Part shown: piece by piece, positions 1-9,468 of the stretch
How the letters are laid out: each line of letters begins with the position of its first letter
Numbering within the stretch: position 1 is the stretch's first letter
Assembly: GCA_012270995.1 (NCBI GenBank)
Contig: JAAXHG010000166.1
Coordinates: 110,818 to 174,817, forward strand
DNA from: Vicinamibacteraceae bacterium
Lineage (GTDB): Bacteria; Acidobacteriota; Thermoanaerobaculia; Multivoradales; Multivoraceae
Direction: 5' to 3'
DNA length: 64,000 bases
Notes under the pieces: model-generated
The model's input: the letters and a program-made list of their open reading frames with translations, nothing else
Told to the model about the DNA's origin: nothing
Database searches by the model: none
Program-made: the position numbers and the translations under genes

Positions 1-777
1 GGCAGCCACGAGGATCCGGATGATCTCCGGATCCTCGGCGGTTGCCGCGTAGTGCAGGGGCGCTTCGCCGCGGTCATCTCGTTCGACCGGTGGGGCTTCT
101 CCGCCTTTCCCTGGCGGTCTTTCGGGGTGGCGCGTTCGGGCGTCGACCGCGGCTCCTGCCTCAAGCAGCAGTTGGACGGCTGCTGACGTCGAGCTCAACC
201 CGGCAAGATGTAGCGCCGTTACCCCGGCGTCGGTGGAGGCGGTAGCCTCGGCGCCGTTGGCGAGAAGCGTACGCAGGACAGCCTCGTTGTCGTGCGCGGC
301 GGCGAGGTGCAGGGGGGTGGTGCCCCGGTCGAAACGGGCGTTTGGGTCAGCGCCGGCGCCCAGCAGCGCTTCCGCGACGGCTACGTTGGGATTCCTCGCT
401 GCGGCATAGTGCAGTGCCGTAATGCCCCTAAAGCCTCGAGCCGCAGGGTCCGCGCCGGCGGCGAGAAGCGCTTCGGTCACTACGTGGTCCCGGTTCCAAT
501 TGGCGGCAATGTGCAGGGGCGTGAAGGCCTCCGCGTCCCTGGCGTTCGGGTCGGCGCCCGCGGCGACCAGCGCGCCGACGATCCGGGAACCGGCGCTTCG
601 GAACGCCGCTTCGTGAAGCGCGGTTCGCCCCTTCTCGTCGCGTTGGTTGGGATCAAGACCATCTCTCAGCAGCGCCGTGATGCCGTCCGCATCTGGGCCT
701 TTCAGAGCCTGCTGCCGTGTTTGTTCGACCGGCCCTTGCGCCGCCGAGGCAGCAGTCGGAACGGCCAGCGCAAGCAT
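1..777 (-). CDS. Ankyrin-repeat protein with N-terminal signal-like segment, C-terminus truncated by window edge
   Basis: Minus-strand translation from ATG at 777 reads MLALAVPTAASAAQGPVEQTRQQALKGPDADGITALLRDGLDPNQRDEKGRTALHEAAFRSAG...TPLHIAANWNRDHVVTEALLAAGADPAARG...ITALHYAAARNPNVAVAEALLGAGADPNARFDRGTTPLHLAAAHDN. Classic ankyrin repeats. Absent from the ORF track because it runs off the edge. Confidence 0.88.
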   Translation of the reverse strand, partial: MLALAVPTAASAAQGPVEQTRQQALKGPDADGITALLRDGLDPNQRDEKGRTALHEAAFRSAGSRIVGALVAAGADPNARDAEAFTPLHIAANWNRDHVVTEALLAAGADPAARGFRGITALHYAAARNPNVAVAEALLGAGADPNARFDRGTTPLHLAAAHDNEAVLRTLLANGAEATASTDAGVTALHLAGLSSTSAAVQLLLEAGAAVDARTRHPERPPGKGGEAPPVERDDRGEAPLHYAATAEDPEIIRILVAA

Positions 778-901
778 GGCAGCCAGACCGCCAATGGGAA
801 TCCACGAAGGCTGGGCTATAGTTGGATGAGCATTAGGTCCACATGTCGGATCGGCTGAGGTGGCTGATGGTGTCTCTCGGCTTCGAAGGAGGATCCTCAT
901 C

Positions 902-1177
902 ATGAGGCGAATCGTAGCAAGTCCAATCGCACCGGCGGTCGTTGCTCTTACCGTGGCCTTGGTCGCCCCATCCATGGCTGGGGACCACTGGGCGCGATGT
1001 CAGGACGAAAGGAGCCGCCGAGACTACGGCTGCAACATGCAGTACGACATTTGCCTACAGACCAACTCTTCGTCTGCCGGGGAGGAGATTTGCGCCGCTA
1101 TCCGCGATCGCTGTCTTGAGACGAGCGACCGGCTGTTCGAGTGGTGCTATGGGCCGTTTGGGCCTGAGCCCTTCTAG
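902..1177 (+). CDS. Small exported cysteine-rich hypothetical protein (~91 aa)
   Basis: ATG at 902 within ORF 860..1177. Signal-peptide-like N-terminus (MRRIVASPIAPAVVALTVALVAPSMAG) then six Cys in a ~65 aa mature region. Confidence 0.55.
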   Translation: MRRIVASPIAPAVVALTVALVAPSMAGDHWARCQDERSRRDYGCNMQYDICLQTNSSSAGEEICAAIRDRCLETSDRLFEWCYGPFGPEPF

Positions 1178-1246
1178 GAGCTTGCTAGCGAAGCGAGTCG
1201 AAGGAAGCGAAGGTCCTGCCGCGGGTGCTTCGGAGTCAGCGGGTTC

Positions 1247-4200
1247 ATGGATCACTGGACCAGAGAGCACTGTGGTCAGAGTTCGGGGCCACCTGCTGGC
1301 GGTGAGGCGGGGGTTCGGTTCTCTTCTCCGCGTTCGTGTCGATGGTCGACGCTGTCGAGGCCAGTGTTACGGTCCGAAGCAGTCGCTTGGTGCCTCGTTG
1401 CCCTGGTCCTCTGGGCGGGAGGCGTCTTTGCGCAGGCCCCCGTCGAACCAGGCCTCACAGTGTCGGGAACGGTTGTCGACTCGGAGGGCGGTGGGCTTCC
1501 CGGCCTCCGCGTCGGATTGGCGCGCTGGCCGGACCTATCTGGCGACGTTCGCCGGTTCCGCGGCGGCGATCAGGTCGGGACCGAGTTGGCCGATGAGGTC
1601 AGGACGGACCGGACTGGTCGCTTTCGCCTGACCGCGCCGGCGGCGGGTCCGTGGCGGCTGGAGATTGAGGCGCACCAGGAGGCGACAACCGCGGCGCTTG
1701 CGTACTTTCCGCTGCTGCCCTTCGGCCAGCCGACGGTGCTTGGACCGATCAGGCTCCCGGGGGCCAGGACGGTTGAGGTCCGGGTCGTGGGCTCGAGCGG
1801 CGAACCAGTTGCCGGTGCCGTTGTGGGAGTCGTTCCCTCGGGCCGCACGGGGCCCGCGCCGCCCCCACCCGAAGAGACGAGGCAGTTCCTGGAGGCTCGT
1901 TTCGGGAGCATAGCGGGTCGGACTGATGAGGGGGGCGTCGTGGAGTTCGTGGTGCCTGATGGCGACCTCTTCCTTGCCGTCGCCGCGCCCGGTTACGGTC
2001 TCGCGTTGCGGCGGACGGAGAATCGCCGAGTGCTTCTCCGGCTGGCCCAGCAGCCGATGCTCATGTTCAAGGTCCTGGACGACCGATTGGCGCCCGAGGC
2101 GGATGTCCTCGTCCGGGTTCGCGGCGTGGCGGTGCCTTTCTGGAAGACGAACGAGAACGGCGAAGTGGCTGTCAACCTTGCCGACGGCGACATCGTCTAC
2201 GAGTTCGAGGCACCGGGTCGTTCAATCGCGCAATGGTCTGGACGCTCCGCCGCCGAGCCCCAGAACACTGATCAGTTGGTGGAGATTCGCCTGGCACCGC
2301 CGGTTGACCTCGTGGGCCGCGTGACTGACACGGCAACCGGTGACGCCGTCCCGGAGGCCTCCGTGTTTCTCTCGTCGCGGCCCGATGTCGCTACGCGTTC
2401 CGGCGGTTTGGGTGGCTTCAGCTTGCCTGTGCCGGCGGACTTAGCCGACGGCGTCTTAGTCGTGACAAAGAGGGGCTACGCCTACTCGGCAGAGGTTCGC
2501 CTCGGCGACATAGCGCAGATTGAGCGAGTCGGGCTTACCATCGGCCTCGTACCGGCGGCGCCGCGGAGCGGCTTCGTCGCGGATGCCTCCGGCCGTCCGG
2601 TGGTCGGTGCGGAGGTGTTTGCCACTCCAAGAGGAACGCCGGTCGCCTCCCTGCGAGTGAAGGAAACGCGGCGGGTCAGCACGGGGGGAGACGGCGAGTT
2701 CTGGTTGGCGGATTTGAGGTACGGCCTTGCCTACGACCTGCGAGTCGAGGCCGAGGGTTTTGCCGCGAGCTCGCGGAGCCTCCCGCCGCTGTTTCTTGGC
2801 GGACCCGTTTCCGACCCGCTGCGGATCGTGCTCTCGCGTGGTGGGCGTGTGCGGGGTCGCCTTCTGGGCGCCGACGGAACTCCGGTGGTGGGCGCCGCCG
2901 TTCGGTTGCTTCTTCGCGAGTCCACGAACGTCGTTCCGAGAAGCTCTTCCGCCGACTCCGCGCCTGCCGTCCGATCGAACGCCGACGGGACCTTCGAGGT
3001 CCAATACGTTCCGCCGGGTCGCCACTCCCTTCTCGTCTCACACGCGGACTGGAGCGACCTCTTGGTGAACGCCGTGGAAACCGGGGGGGACGGGGGCGTC
3101 ACCGATCTCGGACTTCTGACGATGGACGCGGGCCTCCACATCGCAGGCATCGTGGTGGACGCTCGCAGTCGCCCGATCCCAGGCGCGACGGTAGAAGTGA
3201 ACCAACTCCTGTCGGCCGACGAGGCACGTACCGGAACGACTGACGCCGCCGGGCGCTTCCGGCTTGCCGGGCTTCTTCCCGAACTGGCCGAACTCGCGGT
3301 TCGCGCAGCCGGCTACGCCCCTACGGCGCTGGGTGGTTTGCGGCCCGGATCAGAAGAGACCATCAGGGTCGAGCTGGAGGACGCGGCGTCCGTGGAGGGC
3401 CGGCTCGTCGACCCCGGGGGAAACCCCAGCCTGGCGGGCACGGTCGCCATCGAGGCGTTGGAGAAGACGACAACCTGGTTGCTGGCGGCGGACCAGTTTC
3501 TGGTCACGCAGACAGATGATGAAGGTCGGTTCCGGTTCCCGGATGTGCGCCCAGGCCGCTGGTCGGTCTCGGGATGGAACGAGACGGGACGAGCGGTGCC
3601 GGTTGGATTCGAAGTGGCGGCGGGCGAGTCGCGAGAGATCGAGGTCCGCCTCGCGGTAGGCGCCGAGCTCTGGATCGAGACAACCGATGAGACAGGTCTG
3701 CCGCTACCCGGCGTGGAGATCTGGATCCGGGATGACGAAGGGACACTTGGCGGCTACGGCCGGACGGACGCGAGCGGCACCGCTGCCATCGCCGTGCACC
3801 CAGGCGAGGTCCTTGTCACCGCGCAGCACGCCATGCGGCCTGAACAGTCGAGACGGATCATGGTCGATGTGGGCCGGCATGAACTGCGAATCGAGATGGG
3901 GTCGGGCTGGGCGATAGAAGGCAGCGTGTTCTCGACAGAGGGCTACCCGCTTGCCGGGGCGAAAGTGGAAGCGATCGGTGCGGAGCCGCCGGGTGCGCGT
4001 TCATCGGGGAGGCGTTCCCGGCGCTTGCCTGCGGTTGGCGCCCGAACGGCCTCCGACACGAACGGTCACTTTCGATTGAATGGTCTGCTGCCGGGCGACT
4101 ACCGAATCGCCGCCCGCCTGGACGGCTATTCCGAGGGGGCGGAACAAGTCACGATTGCCGATCGATCGGTGGGCGGCGTCTACCTGGTTCTCGATGTGGG

Positions 4201-4729
4201 CGCCACGCTACACGGAAGAGTGACCGGGATCGGGCCCAACGAGATGGGACAGGTGTTGATCACGGCGGCTCGTGGCGCCACAACTGCGAGTGCGGCGCCT
4301 GATGGTGACGGACGGTTCGACTTGCGGAACCTGGCTACGGGTTCATGGCGCCTTTCCGCCCGGGTGAAGGGGAGCGATCGCTACTCGCTGCCCGTCGCCG
4401 TCCAAATCGAGGACACCGGGTCGCCGCCGCCGGTCGAGCTGGTCTTCGAACCGGGGTTCCTCCTGGGCGGCCAGGTCGTCGTTCAGGGCGCGCCCCTGGC
4501 GAGCATCTTCGTTATCGCGACCCCCGACGAGGTCGGCGTAGCGCGGTCGGTGCGTACGGACCGAAGAGGTCGCTTCCTGTTCCTGGGCTTGCCGCAAGGC
4601 AGCTATCGGCTAGACGTCCTCCATGCGGGCGGCGACGCCGCCGCTCGCGTGGAGCTTCGAGCCGACACGGAAGGTCTGCTGATCGATCTGCCACCGTCGG
4701 CTGACTGGAACCCCCGTCCGCCGCGCTGA
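1247..4729 (+). CDS. Large exported protein with many carboxypeptidase-regulatory-like (Ig-like) repeats
   Basis: 1160 aa ORF. Repeated GxVVDxxGxPxxGAxVxxxxxxxxxxxTDxxGxFxLxxLxPGxYxL motifs; hydrophobic signal segment near AVAWCLVALVLWAGGVFAQ. True start may be downstream of 1247. Confidence 0.8.
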   Translation: MDHWTREHCGQSSGPPAGGEAGVRFSSPRSCRWSTLSRPVLRSEAVAWCLVALVLWAGGVFAQAPVEPGLTVSGTVVDSEGGGLPGLRVGLARWPDLSGDVRRFRGGDQVGTELADEVRTDRTGRFRLTAPAAGPWRLEIEAHQEATTAALAYFPLLPFGQPTVLGPIRLPGARTVEVRVVGSSGEPVAGAVVGVVPSGRTGPAPPPPEETRQFLEARFGSIAGRTDEGGVVEFVVPDGDLFLAVAAPGYGLALRRTENRRVLLRLAQQPMLMFKVLDDRLAPEADVLVRVRGVAVPFWKTNENGEVAVNLADGDIVYEFEAPGRSIAQWSGRSAAEPQNTDQLVEIRLAPPVDLVGRVTDTATGDAVPEASVFLSSRPDVATRSGGLGGFSLPVPADLADGVLVVTKRGYAYSAEVRLGDIAQIERVGLTIGLVPAAPRSGFVADASGRPVVGAEVFATPRGTPVASLRVKETRRVSTGGDGEFWLADLRYGLAYDLRVEAEGFAASSRSLPPLFLGGPVSDPLRIVLSRGGRVRGRLLGADGTPVVGAAVRLLLRESTNVVPRSSSADSAPAVRSNADGTFEVQYVPPGRHSLLVSHADWSDLLVNAVETGGDGGVTDLGLLTMDAGLHIAGIVVDARSRPIPGATVEVNQLLSADEARTGTTDAAGRFRLAGLLPELAELAVRAAGYAPTALGGLRPGSEETIRVELEDAASVEGRLVDPGGNPSLAGTVAIEALEKTTTWLLAADQFLVTQTDDEGRFRFPDVRPGRWSVSGWNETGRAVPVGFEVAAGESREIEVRLAVGAELWIETTDETGLPLPGVEIWIRDDEGTLGGYGRTDASGTAAIAVHPGEVLVTAQHAMRPEQSRRIMVDVGRHELRIEMGSGWAIEGSVFSTEGYPLAGAKVEAIGAEPPGARSSGRRSRRLPAVGARTASDTNGHFRLNGLLPGDYRIAARLDGYSEGAEQVTIADRSVGGVYLVLDVGATLHGRVTGIGPNEMGQVLITAARGATTASAAPDGDGRFDLRNLATGSWRLSARVKGSDRYSLPVAVQIEDTGSPPPVELVFEPGFLLGGQVVVQGAPLASIFVIATPDEVGVARSVRTDRRGRFLFLGLPQGSYRLDVLHAGGDAAARVELRADTEGLLIDLPPSADWNPRPPR

Positions 4730-4754
4730 CGGCCTCGGCTAGTAGCCTTGAGGG

Positions 4755-5738
4755 ATGGCGCCGCGCTGGCAGGTGATCGTCGTCCTCGGCCCGACGGCGA
4801 CCGGCAAGAGCGCCTTCGCGATGGAGCTGGCCGAGGTTCTCGGCCGGGGGGGCCTTGGCGCCGAGCTGATCAGCGCCGACGCGCTGCAGGCGTATCGTGG
4901 CTTCGACATCGGCACCGCGAAGCCGGGGCCGCGGGCGCGGACCCGGGTGCGGCATCACCTGGTCGACGTCCTCGAACCGCACCAGGCGTTCTCGGCCGGA
5001 GAGTTCGCGCGTCGGGCACGTATGGCGGTCGAGGAGATCGAGGGCCGGGGCCGTCTGCCGCTCCTGGTAGGCGGCGGCGGGTTCTACCTTCACGCCCTGT
5101 TCGAGGGCCTGGCGCCGGTGCCGCCGGTTCCGCGAGAAGTGCGGACCCGGGTGCGGAGCGAGCTCCAGGCAAGAGGCCTCGGCGATCTCCTCGAGGAACT
5201 GCGGAGCGTCGACCCGGAGAGCGCGGAAGGTCTCTCCGCCGGCGACACGCAGCGGGTCCTCAGGGCGTTGGAGGTTGTTCGCTCCACCGGCCGCGCGCTT
5301 CCCGCCTGGCACCGGATGGGGTCGGAATCGGCGCTTCGGAGGCGGGTGCGCAAGGTTGGATTGACCCTGCCGAGGGCCCTTCTGTACGATGCCGTCGAGG
5401 TGCGGGCCAGACGCATGCTCGAGCGTGGCTGGCTGGCCGAAGTGAGGCGTCTGCGGGAACGCGCGAGTTGTCGCGATGAGCGTTCGTGGGATGAGTTGCC
5501 GGCGTGCCAGGCCATCGGCTACCGGCAGTTCGCCGATCACCTGGATGGAAAGCTGACCCTGGAGCAGGCCTTGGAGGAGACGATCCGCGCCACACGCCGT
5601 TACGCCAAGCGGCAGGAGACTTGGTTCCGCCGCGAGAAGGATGTCTGCTGGGTCGACGCCTCCCGACGCGAAGGCGTCGAACGGGTGCTTGAACGGATCG
5701 CCCGGACCCTGGCCGGCGAGCGGCCGGTAGAGGCGTGA
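4755..5738 (+). CDS. miaA: tRNA dimethylallyltransferase
   Basis: VIVVLGPTATGKSAFAMELAE...LISADALQAYRGFDIGTAKP...HHLVDVLEP...AIGYRQF...TRRYAKRQETWFR are hallmark MiaA motifs. Confidence 0.95.
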   Translation: MAPRWQVIVVLGPTATGKSAFAMELAEVLGRGGLGAELISADALQAYRGFDIGTAKPGPRARTRVRHHLVDVLEPHQAFSAGEFARRARMAVEEIEGRGRLPLLVGGGGFYLHALFEGLAPVPPVPREVRTRVRSELQARGLGDLLEELRSVDPESAEGLSAGDTQRVLRALEVVRSTGRALPAWHRMGSESALRRRVRKVGLTLPRALLYDAVEVRARRMLERGWLAEVRRLRERASCRDERSWDELPACQAIGYRQFADHLDGKLTLEQALEETIRATRRYAKRQETWFRREKDVCWVDASRREGVERVLERIARTLAGERPVEA

Positions 5739-7084
5739 CGGTGAGGTTCCGCCCGCACGGTCTGTTCGCACTGGCCGCGGCGCTCGCGGGCGCCGGCGCC
5801 TGCGTAACCACCTCGAGCGTCGAGGCGCCGAGGCCGGCGGCCCTACCTGAACTCGACTCCGGCGCCCGTGCCTTTCTGCGCGAGCCGCTGCTCGGCTACG
5901 CCGGGAACATCCCGGAGCAGAGCCGCTACGAGATTCGGTCCGCTTCACAGGCGTTGTTGCGTGGCGAGGTGCAGGTTGCGCGGAGCGCCGTGGAGGCGCT
6001 CCTTGCGATCGATCCGACCCTGCTGCCGGCCACCGTCCTCCTGGCCCAGACCCACTTCGCCGAAGGGGACCATTCGGCGGTGGTCGAGTTGCTGGCGAAG
6101 CCTCTGTCCGGTCGGCCGGCCTACACCGCCGGCCAGCTCGTCTACGCGCGGTCGACGGAACTCCTGGGCGACGCCGTGGTCGCCTACGGCGCCTACCGCG
6201 GCATCGCCGGCTTCGATGAGGAAGCTGCTGCCCGGGCCTCGAGCCTGCGTGTCCGGGCCACGACGGAACTCGGTGAGCGGATCAAGGCGGCGGTCGAGGC
6301 CGGCCGGCTGGCGGCGGCCGCTGCGGCGCTTGAGACGCTGCGGACGTGGGCGCCGGACGAGACGGCGACCGTCGATCTGCGCCGGCGCCTGGCACGGGTG
6401 CGTGGCGACGCGGAGGAAGAACTCCTGACGACGCGGATGCTGGTCGCGCGCGGGGAGACGTCGTTGGATGTCCAGGAGCGGCAGGCCGCGCTGGAGGTCG
6501 GGAGCGGCGATGCCCGGGTTGGTCTGGAGCTCTACGAGCGGCTCGCGGAACGCCATCCGGACAACGTGAAGATCGCGGCGGCCCTGACCGCGGCCCGCTT
6601 TCACTGGCGCACGACCCTGCTGCCCGACCGCGTGGCCAGGCTGCTCGACGCCCCGAGTCTGCTGCGGGGGGACTTCGCCGCGCTGACCTTCTGGCTGGTG
6701 CCGGGTGTCAGGACTGGCGGCGGCGGCAACAGGGTGATCGTCAGCGACATCGTGGAGCACGCCCAGCGGCGGGAGATTGCCCGGGTACTCAACCTGGGAC
6801 TGATGACGCCGGTCGATGCGGCGGTACGCCGGTTCGCTCCCGACGACTACATGCGCCGGGGCCCGGCGCTGGCGACCCTGCTGCGGATGCCGGCTCGCAT
6901 CGGCGGCGGCGCTGCCTGCGTCGGCGGCGGCGACGGTCCCGCCGCCGCGGACATGGAGGCCGTGTGCGGTGCGGCGCTGCGTTGCCGACTGATCTCCGAA
7001 CCCGCTGAGTGCCGGCCCCAGGCTGCGATCTCGGGGCGCGAGGCGACCGAGGCGCTGCGCCGCACACTGCATCTCATCCAGTAA
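5735..7084 (+). CDS. TPR-like lipoprotein/hypothetical protein
   Basis: GTG start overlaps miaA stop (GTGA). Lipobox-like ALAGAGAC, helical TPR-like repeats, C-terminal segment resembling an SLH-type fold (weak). Confidence 0.6.
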   Translation: MTVRFRPHGLFALAAALAGAGACVTTSSVEAPRPAALPELDSGARAFLREPLLGYAGNIPEQSRYEIRSASQALLRGEVQVARSAVEALLAIDPTLLPATVLLAQTHFAEGDHSAVVELLAKPLSGRPAYTAGQLVYARSTELLGDAVVAYGAYRGIAGFDEEAAARASSLRVRATTELGERIKAAVEAGRLAAAAAALETLRTWAPDETATVDLRRRLARVRGDAEEELLTTRMLVARGETSLDVQERQAALEVGSGDARVGLELYERLAERHPDNVKIAAALTAARFHWRTTLLPDRVARLLDAPSLLRGDFAALTFWLVPGVRTGGGGNRVIVSDIVEHAQRREIARVLNLGLMTPVDAAVRRFAPDDYMRRGPALATLLRMPARIGGGAACVGGGDGPAAADMEAVCGAALRCRLISEPAECRPQAAISGREATEALRRTLHLIQ

Positions 7085-7149
7085 CCGAATCCCTGGCGGC
7101 CGGCGCAATCCGCGGGGCAAGCCACTCAGGCCACGCAGGAGCCCGACTC

Positions 7150-7773
7150 ATGACCGCATCCGCCAGTTCAGCCAGGTCCACACTCGATCGGGAGCGGGCC
7201 ATCATCGTGGTGATCGACCTCCAGGGCCGTCTCGTCGACCTGATGCATCGGCCGCGGATGGTGATCGACGGCACCGCGCGGCTGCTGCGGCTGGCGCAGT
7301 TGTTCGAGTTGCCCGTGATCGTCACCGAACAGTACCCGCGGGGGCTGGGGCCGACCCGCGAGGAAATCGAGGCGGTGATCGAGGAGACCGATCCGGAAGG
7401 CCGCCGCACGCGCAGAGTGGAGAAGGACTCCTTCGGCTGCTGTGGTGTGCCGGCGTTCGAGGAAGCCCTGGCGGCTGCGAGACCGGGGTTGGAGCCGGCG
7501 CGGCAGCAGGTGGTCGTGGCCGGGATCGAGTCTCACATCTGCGTCGTGCAGACGGTTCTCGAACTCCTGTCGCGCGGTACGGATGTCCACGTGTGCTGGG
7601 ACTGCACGAGTTCGCGGGGCGAGGAGTATCGACGTCACGCGCTGGCGCGCATGGGAACCGCCGGCGCCCAGATCACCAACCACGAGTCGGTGGCCTTCGA
7701 GCTCGCGCGGGACAAGAACCATCCGCGGTTCAAGGGCGTCAACCGGCTGCTCCGGGAGGGCCAGGTCGCTTGA
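7150..7773 (+). CDS. Isochorismatase-family cysteine hydrolase
   Basis: ATG at 7150. IIVVIDLQGRLVD...PVIVTEQYPRGLGPT...KDSFGCCG...VVVAGIESHICVVQTVLELLSRG motifs. Confidence 0.85.
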   Translation: MTASASSARSTLDRERAIIVVIDLQGRLVDLMHRPRMVIDGTARLLRLAQLFELPVIVTEQYPRGLGPTREEIEAVIEETDPEGRRTRRVEKDSFGCCGVPAFEEALAAARPGLEPARQQVVVAGIESHICVVQTVLELLSRGTDVHVCWDCTSSRGEEYRRHALARMGTAGAQITNHESVAFELARDKNHPRFKGVNRLLREGQVA

Positions 7774-8459
7774 CCGGGGCGGTGCGGCGAACGGTAGGGG
7801 CCGCGGTGCTGATCCTGGCGGCGGCGCCTCTGGCCGCCCAGCAGACGAATCCGCGCTCGGGCGACGCGGAAGCCGAGGTGCGGGCTACCTTCGAGGCCTA
7901 CCGGCAGGCGCTGATCGCCGGTGACGGCGAAGGGGCGGCCGCCCTGGTCGACCGGGAGACCGGGGAGTACTACCGGCAATTGAAGCGCCTGGTGCTGGAA
8001 GGAGGCGAGGAGGAGGTGAGGCAGCGGACCTTCGTCGACCGTTTCCTGATCGTGGCCTTCCGGCACGAGTTCGACGCCGCCGAGCTCCGCGAGATGGATC
8101 TCGCCGCCGTGATCGTTCGGGCGATGGAGATCGGCTGGATCAATGGAGCCGCGATCGAGCAGCTCGCCGTTGGCGAGGTCCGGATCGAGGGCGACGAAGC
8201 CTGGGCCGCCGCCCGCACGCGGGCGTCCCTGGAGGACCCTTCGCTCGGCGGCGGCATCGATGATCTGGAGTACCGCTTCGTGAACGAGGACGGGATCTGG
8301 AAGTTCCGGTTCAGCGGGCTCGTGGCCTCGATCGGCGAGGTGATGCGGGAGCTCGCGGCACAGCTCGGCGTCGAGGAGGATGACCTCATCTTCACGCTGA
8401 TCGAGACCCTGACCGGGGTCGAGGTGCTGCCGGAGGTCTGGGACGCGGTCGAGCCCTGA
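7770..8459 (+). CDS. Exported SnoaL/DUF4440-like hypothetical protein
   Basis: TTG start at 7770 overlaps the upstream stop. Signal segment AAVLILAAAPLAAQQ, then VRATFEAYRQALIAGDGEGAAALVDRETGEYY. Confidence 0.5.
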   Translation: MTGAVRRTVGAAVLILAAAPLAAQQTNPRSGDAEAEVRATFEAYRQALIAGDGEGAAALVDRETGEYYRQLKRLVLEGGEEEVRQRTFVDRFLIVAFRHEFDAAELREMDLAAVIVRAMEIGWINGAAIEQLAVGEVRIEGDEAWAAARTRASLEDPSLGGGIDDLEYRFVNEDGIWKFRFSGLVASIGEVMRELAAQLGVEEDDLIFTLIETLTGVEVLPEVWDAVEP

Positions 8460-8512
8460 ATCGGGCTCCGCGACCGCTGCCCCGCTCCGGCCGGCGGCCG
8501 CCGGAGTCCCCT

Positions 8513-9418
8513 TTGGGGGTGCGGTACGATCGCGCCGTGCCCATCCGGCGAACACCGTTGCTGGTCGTTGCCGCCGCGCTCGTGGCGGCCGCCGGCTCCG
8601 GCCTGCTCACCAGAGCCCCGGCGCCGGGTACGAACCCCCAGGTCGGAGTCTCCGACGACCGCCGTGACCCGCGCACGCGCTACCGGCGCTCGCTGCCGCC
8701 CCAGGCGATGAGGATGTTCGAGCGGTACCCGCCGCGGCCGGTCCATCCCGACGAGATCCTGCGCGAGTTCTACTTCACCCGCCTCATTTACGGCGGCCAG
8801 AGATACATGGGTGGCGCAAGCTGGTCGGTCGACTTCCCCAAGGCCGACCGCCAGTTCATGGTCGGCCTGAAGAGGCTGCTCGACCAACTCGACGCCTACG
8901 ACTACGACAACGCGCTGCTGGCCACGGACCCGAAGCTCCGTCGCTATCCCTTCCTCTACTCGGTGGAGGTCGGCTACATGATGCTGAGTCCGGACGAGCG
9001 CGAGCACCTGCGCCGCTACCTGCTGGCCGGAGGCTTCTGGGTCATCGACGACTTCTGGGGCAGTTGGCAGTGGGCGAACCTGGAGCGCGAACTCTCCGCG
9101 CTGCTGCCGGAGTATCCGATCGTCGAGATTCCGCTGGACCACCCGATCTTCCACTGCTTCTACGACGTGGAGGAGATCCTCCAGGTGCCGAACGTGGGCC
9201 AGGGTCGGTACGGGGGGCCGACCTGGGAGCAGGACGGATTCACTCCGCATGTGCGGGGCATCTTCGACGACCACGGCCGCCTGATGGTGGTGATCAATTG
9301 GAACACGGACCTCGGCGACGCCTGGGAATGGGCGGAAGACGAGTGGTACCCGGTGCGGTTCTCCCACTACGCGTACCAGATGGGCGTCAACTTCGTCGTC
9401 TACGCCATGTCGCACTGA
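8513..9418 (+). CDS. DUF4159 domain-containing exported protein (copy 1)
   Basis: FYFTRLIYGG...LRRYLLAGGFWVIDDFWG...LERELSALLPEYPIVEIPLDHPIFHCFYDVEE...VVINWNTDLGDAWEWAED...GVNFVVYAMSH, typical DUF4159 pattern. GTG at 8537 is an alternative start. Confidence 0.8.
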   Translation: MGVRYDRAVPIRRTPLLVVAAALVAAAGSGLLTRAPAPGTNPQVGVSDDRRDPRTRYRRSLPPQAMRMFERYPPRPVHPDEILREFYFTRLIYGGQRYMGGASWSVDFPKADRQFMVGLKRLLDQLDAYDYDNALLATDPKLRRYPFLYSVEVGYMMLSPDEREHLRRYLLAGGFWVIDDFWGSWQWANLERELSALLPEYPIVEIPLDHPIFHCFYDVEEILQVPNVGQGRYGGPTWEQDGFTPHVRGIFDDHGRLMVVINWNTDLGDAWEWAEDEWYPVRFSHYAYQMGVNFVVYAMSH

Positions 9419-9468
9419 GGCGGCGCCGCGACGTTCCCGCTACGCCCGCTCTCGCTACCCGGTTCCCC

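Noticed and set aside
4512-5948. 478-aa minus-strand ORF over miaA
   Set aside because: Antisense to a clear miaA; no motifs.
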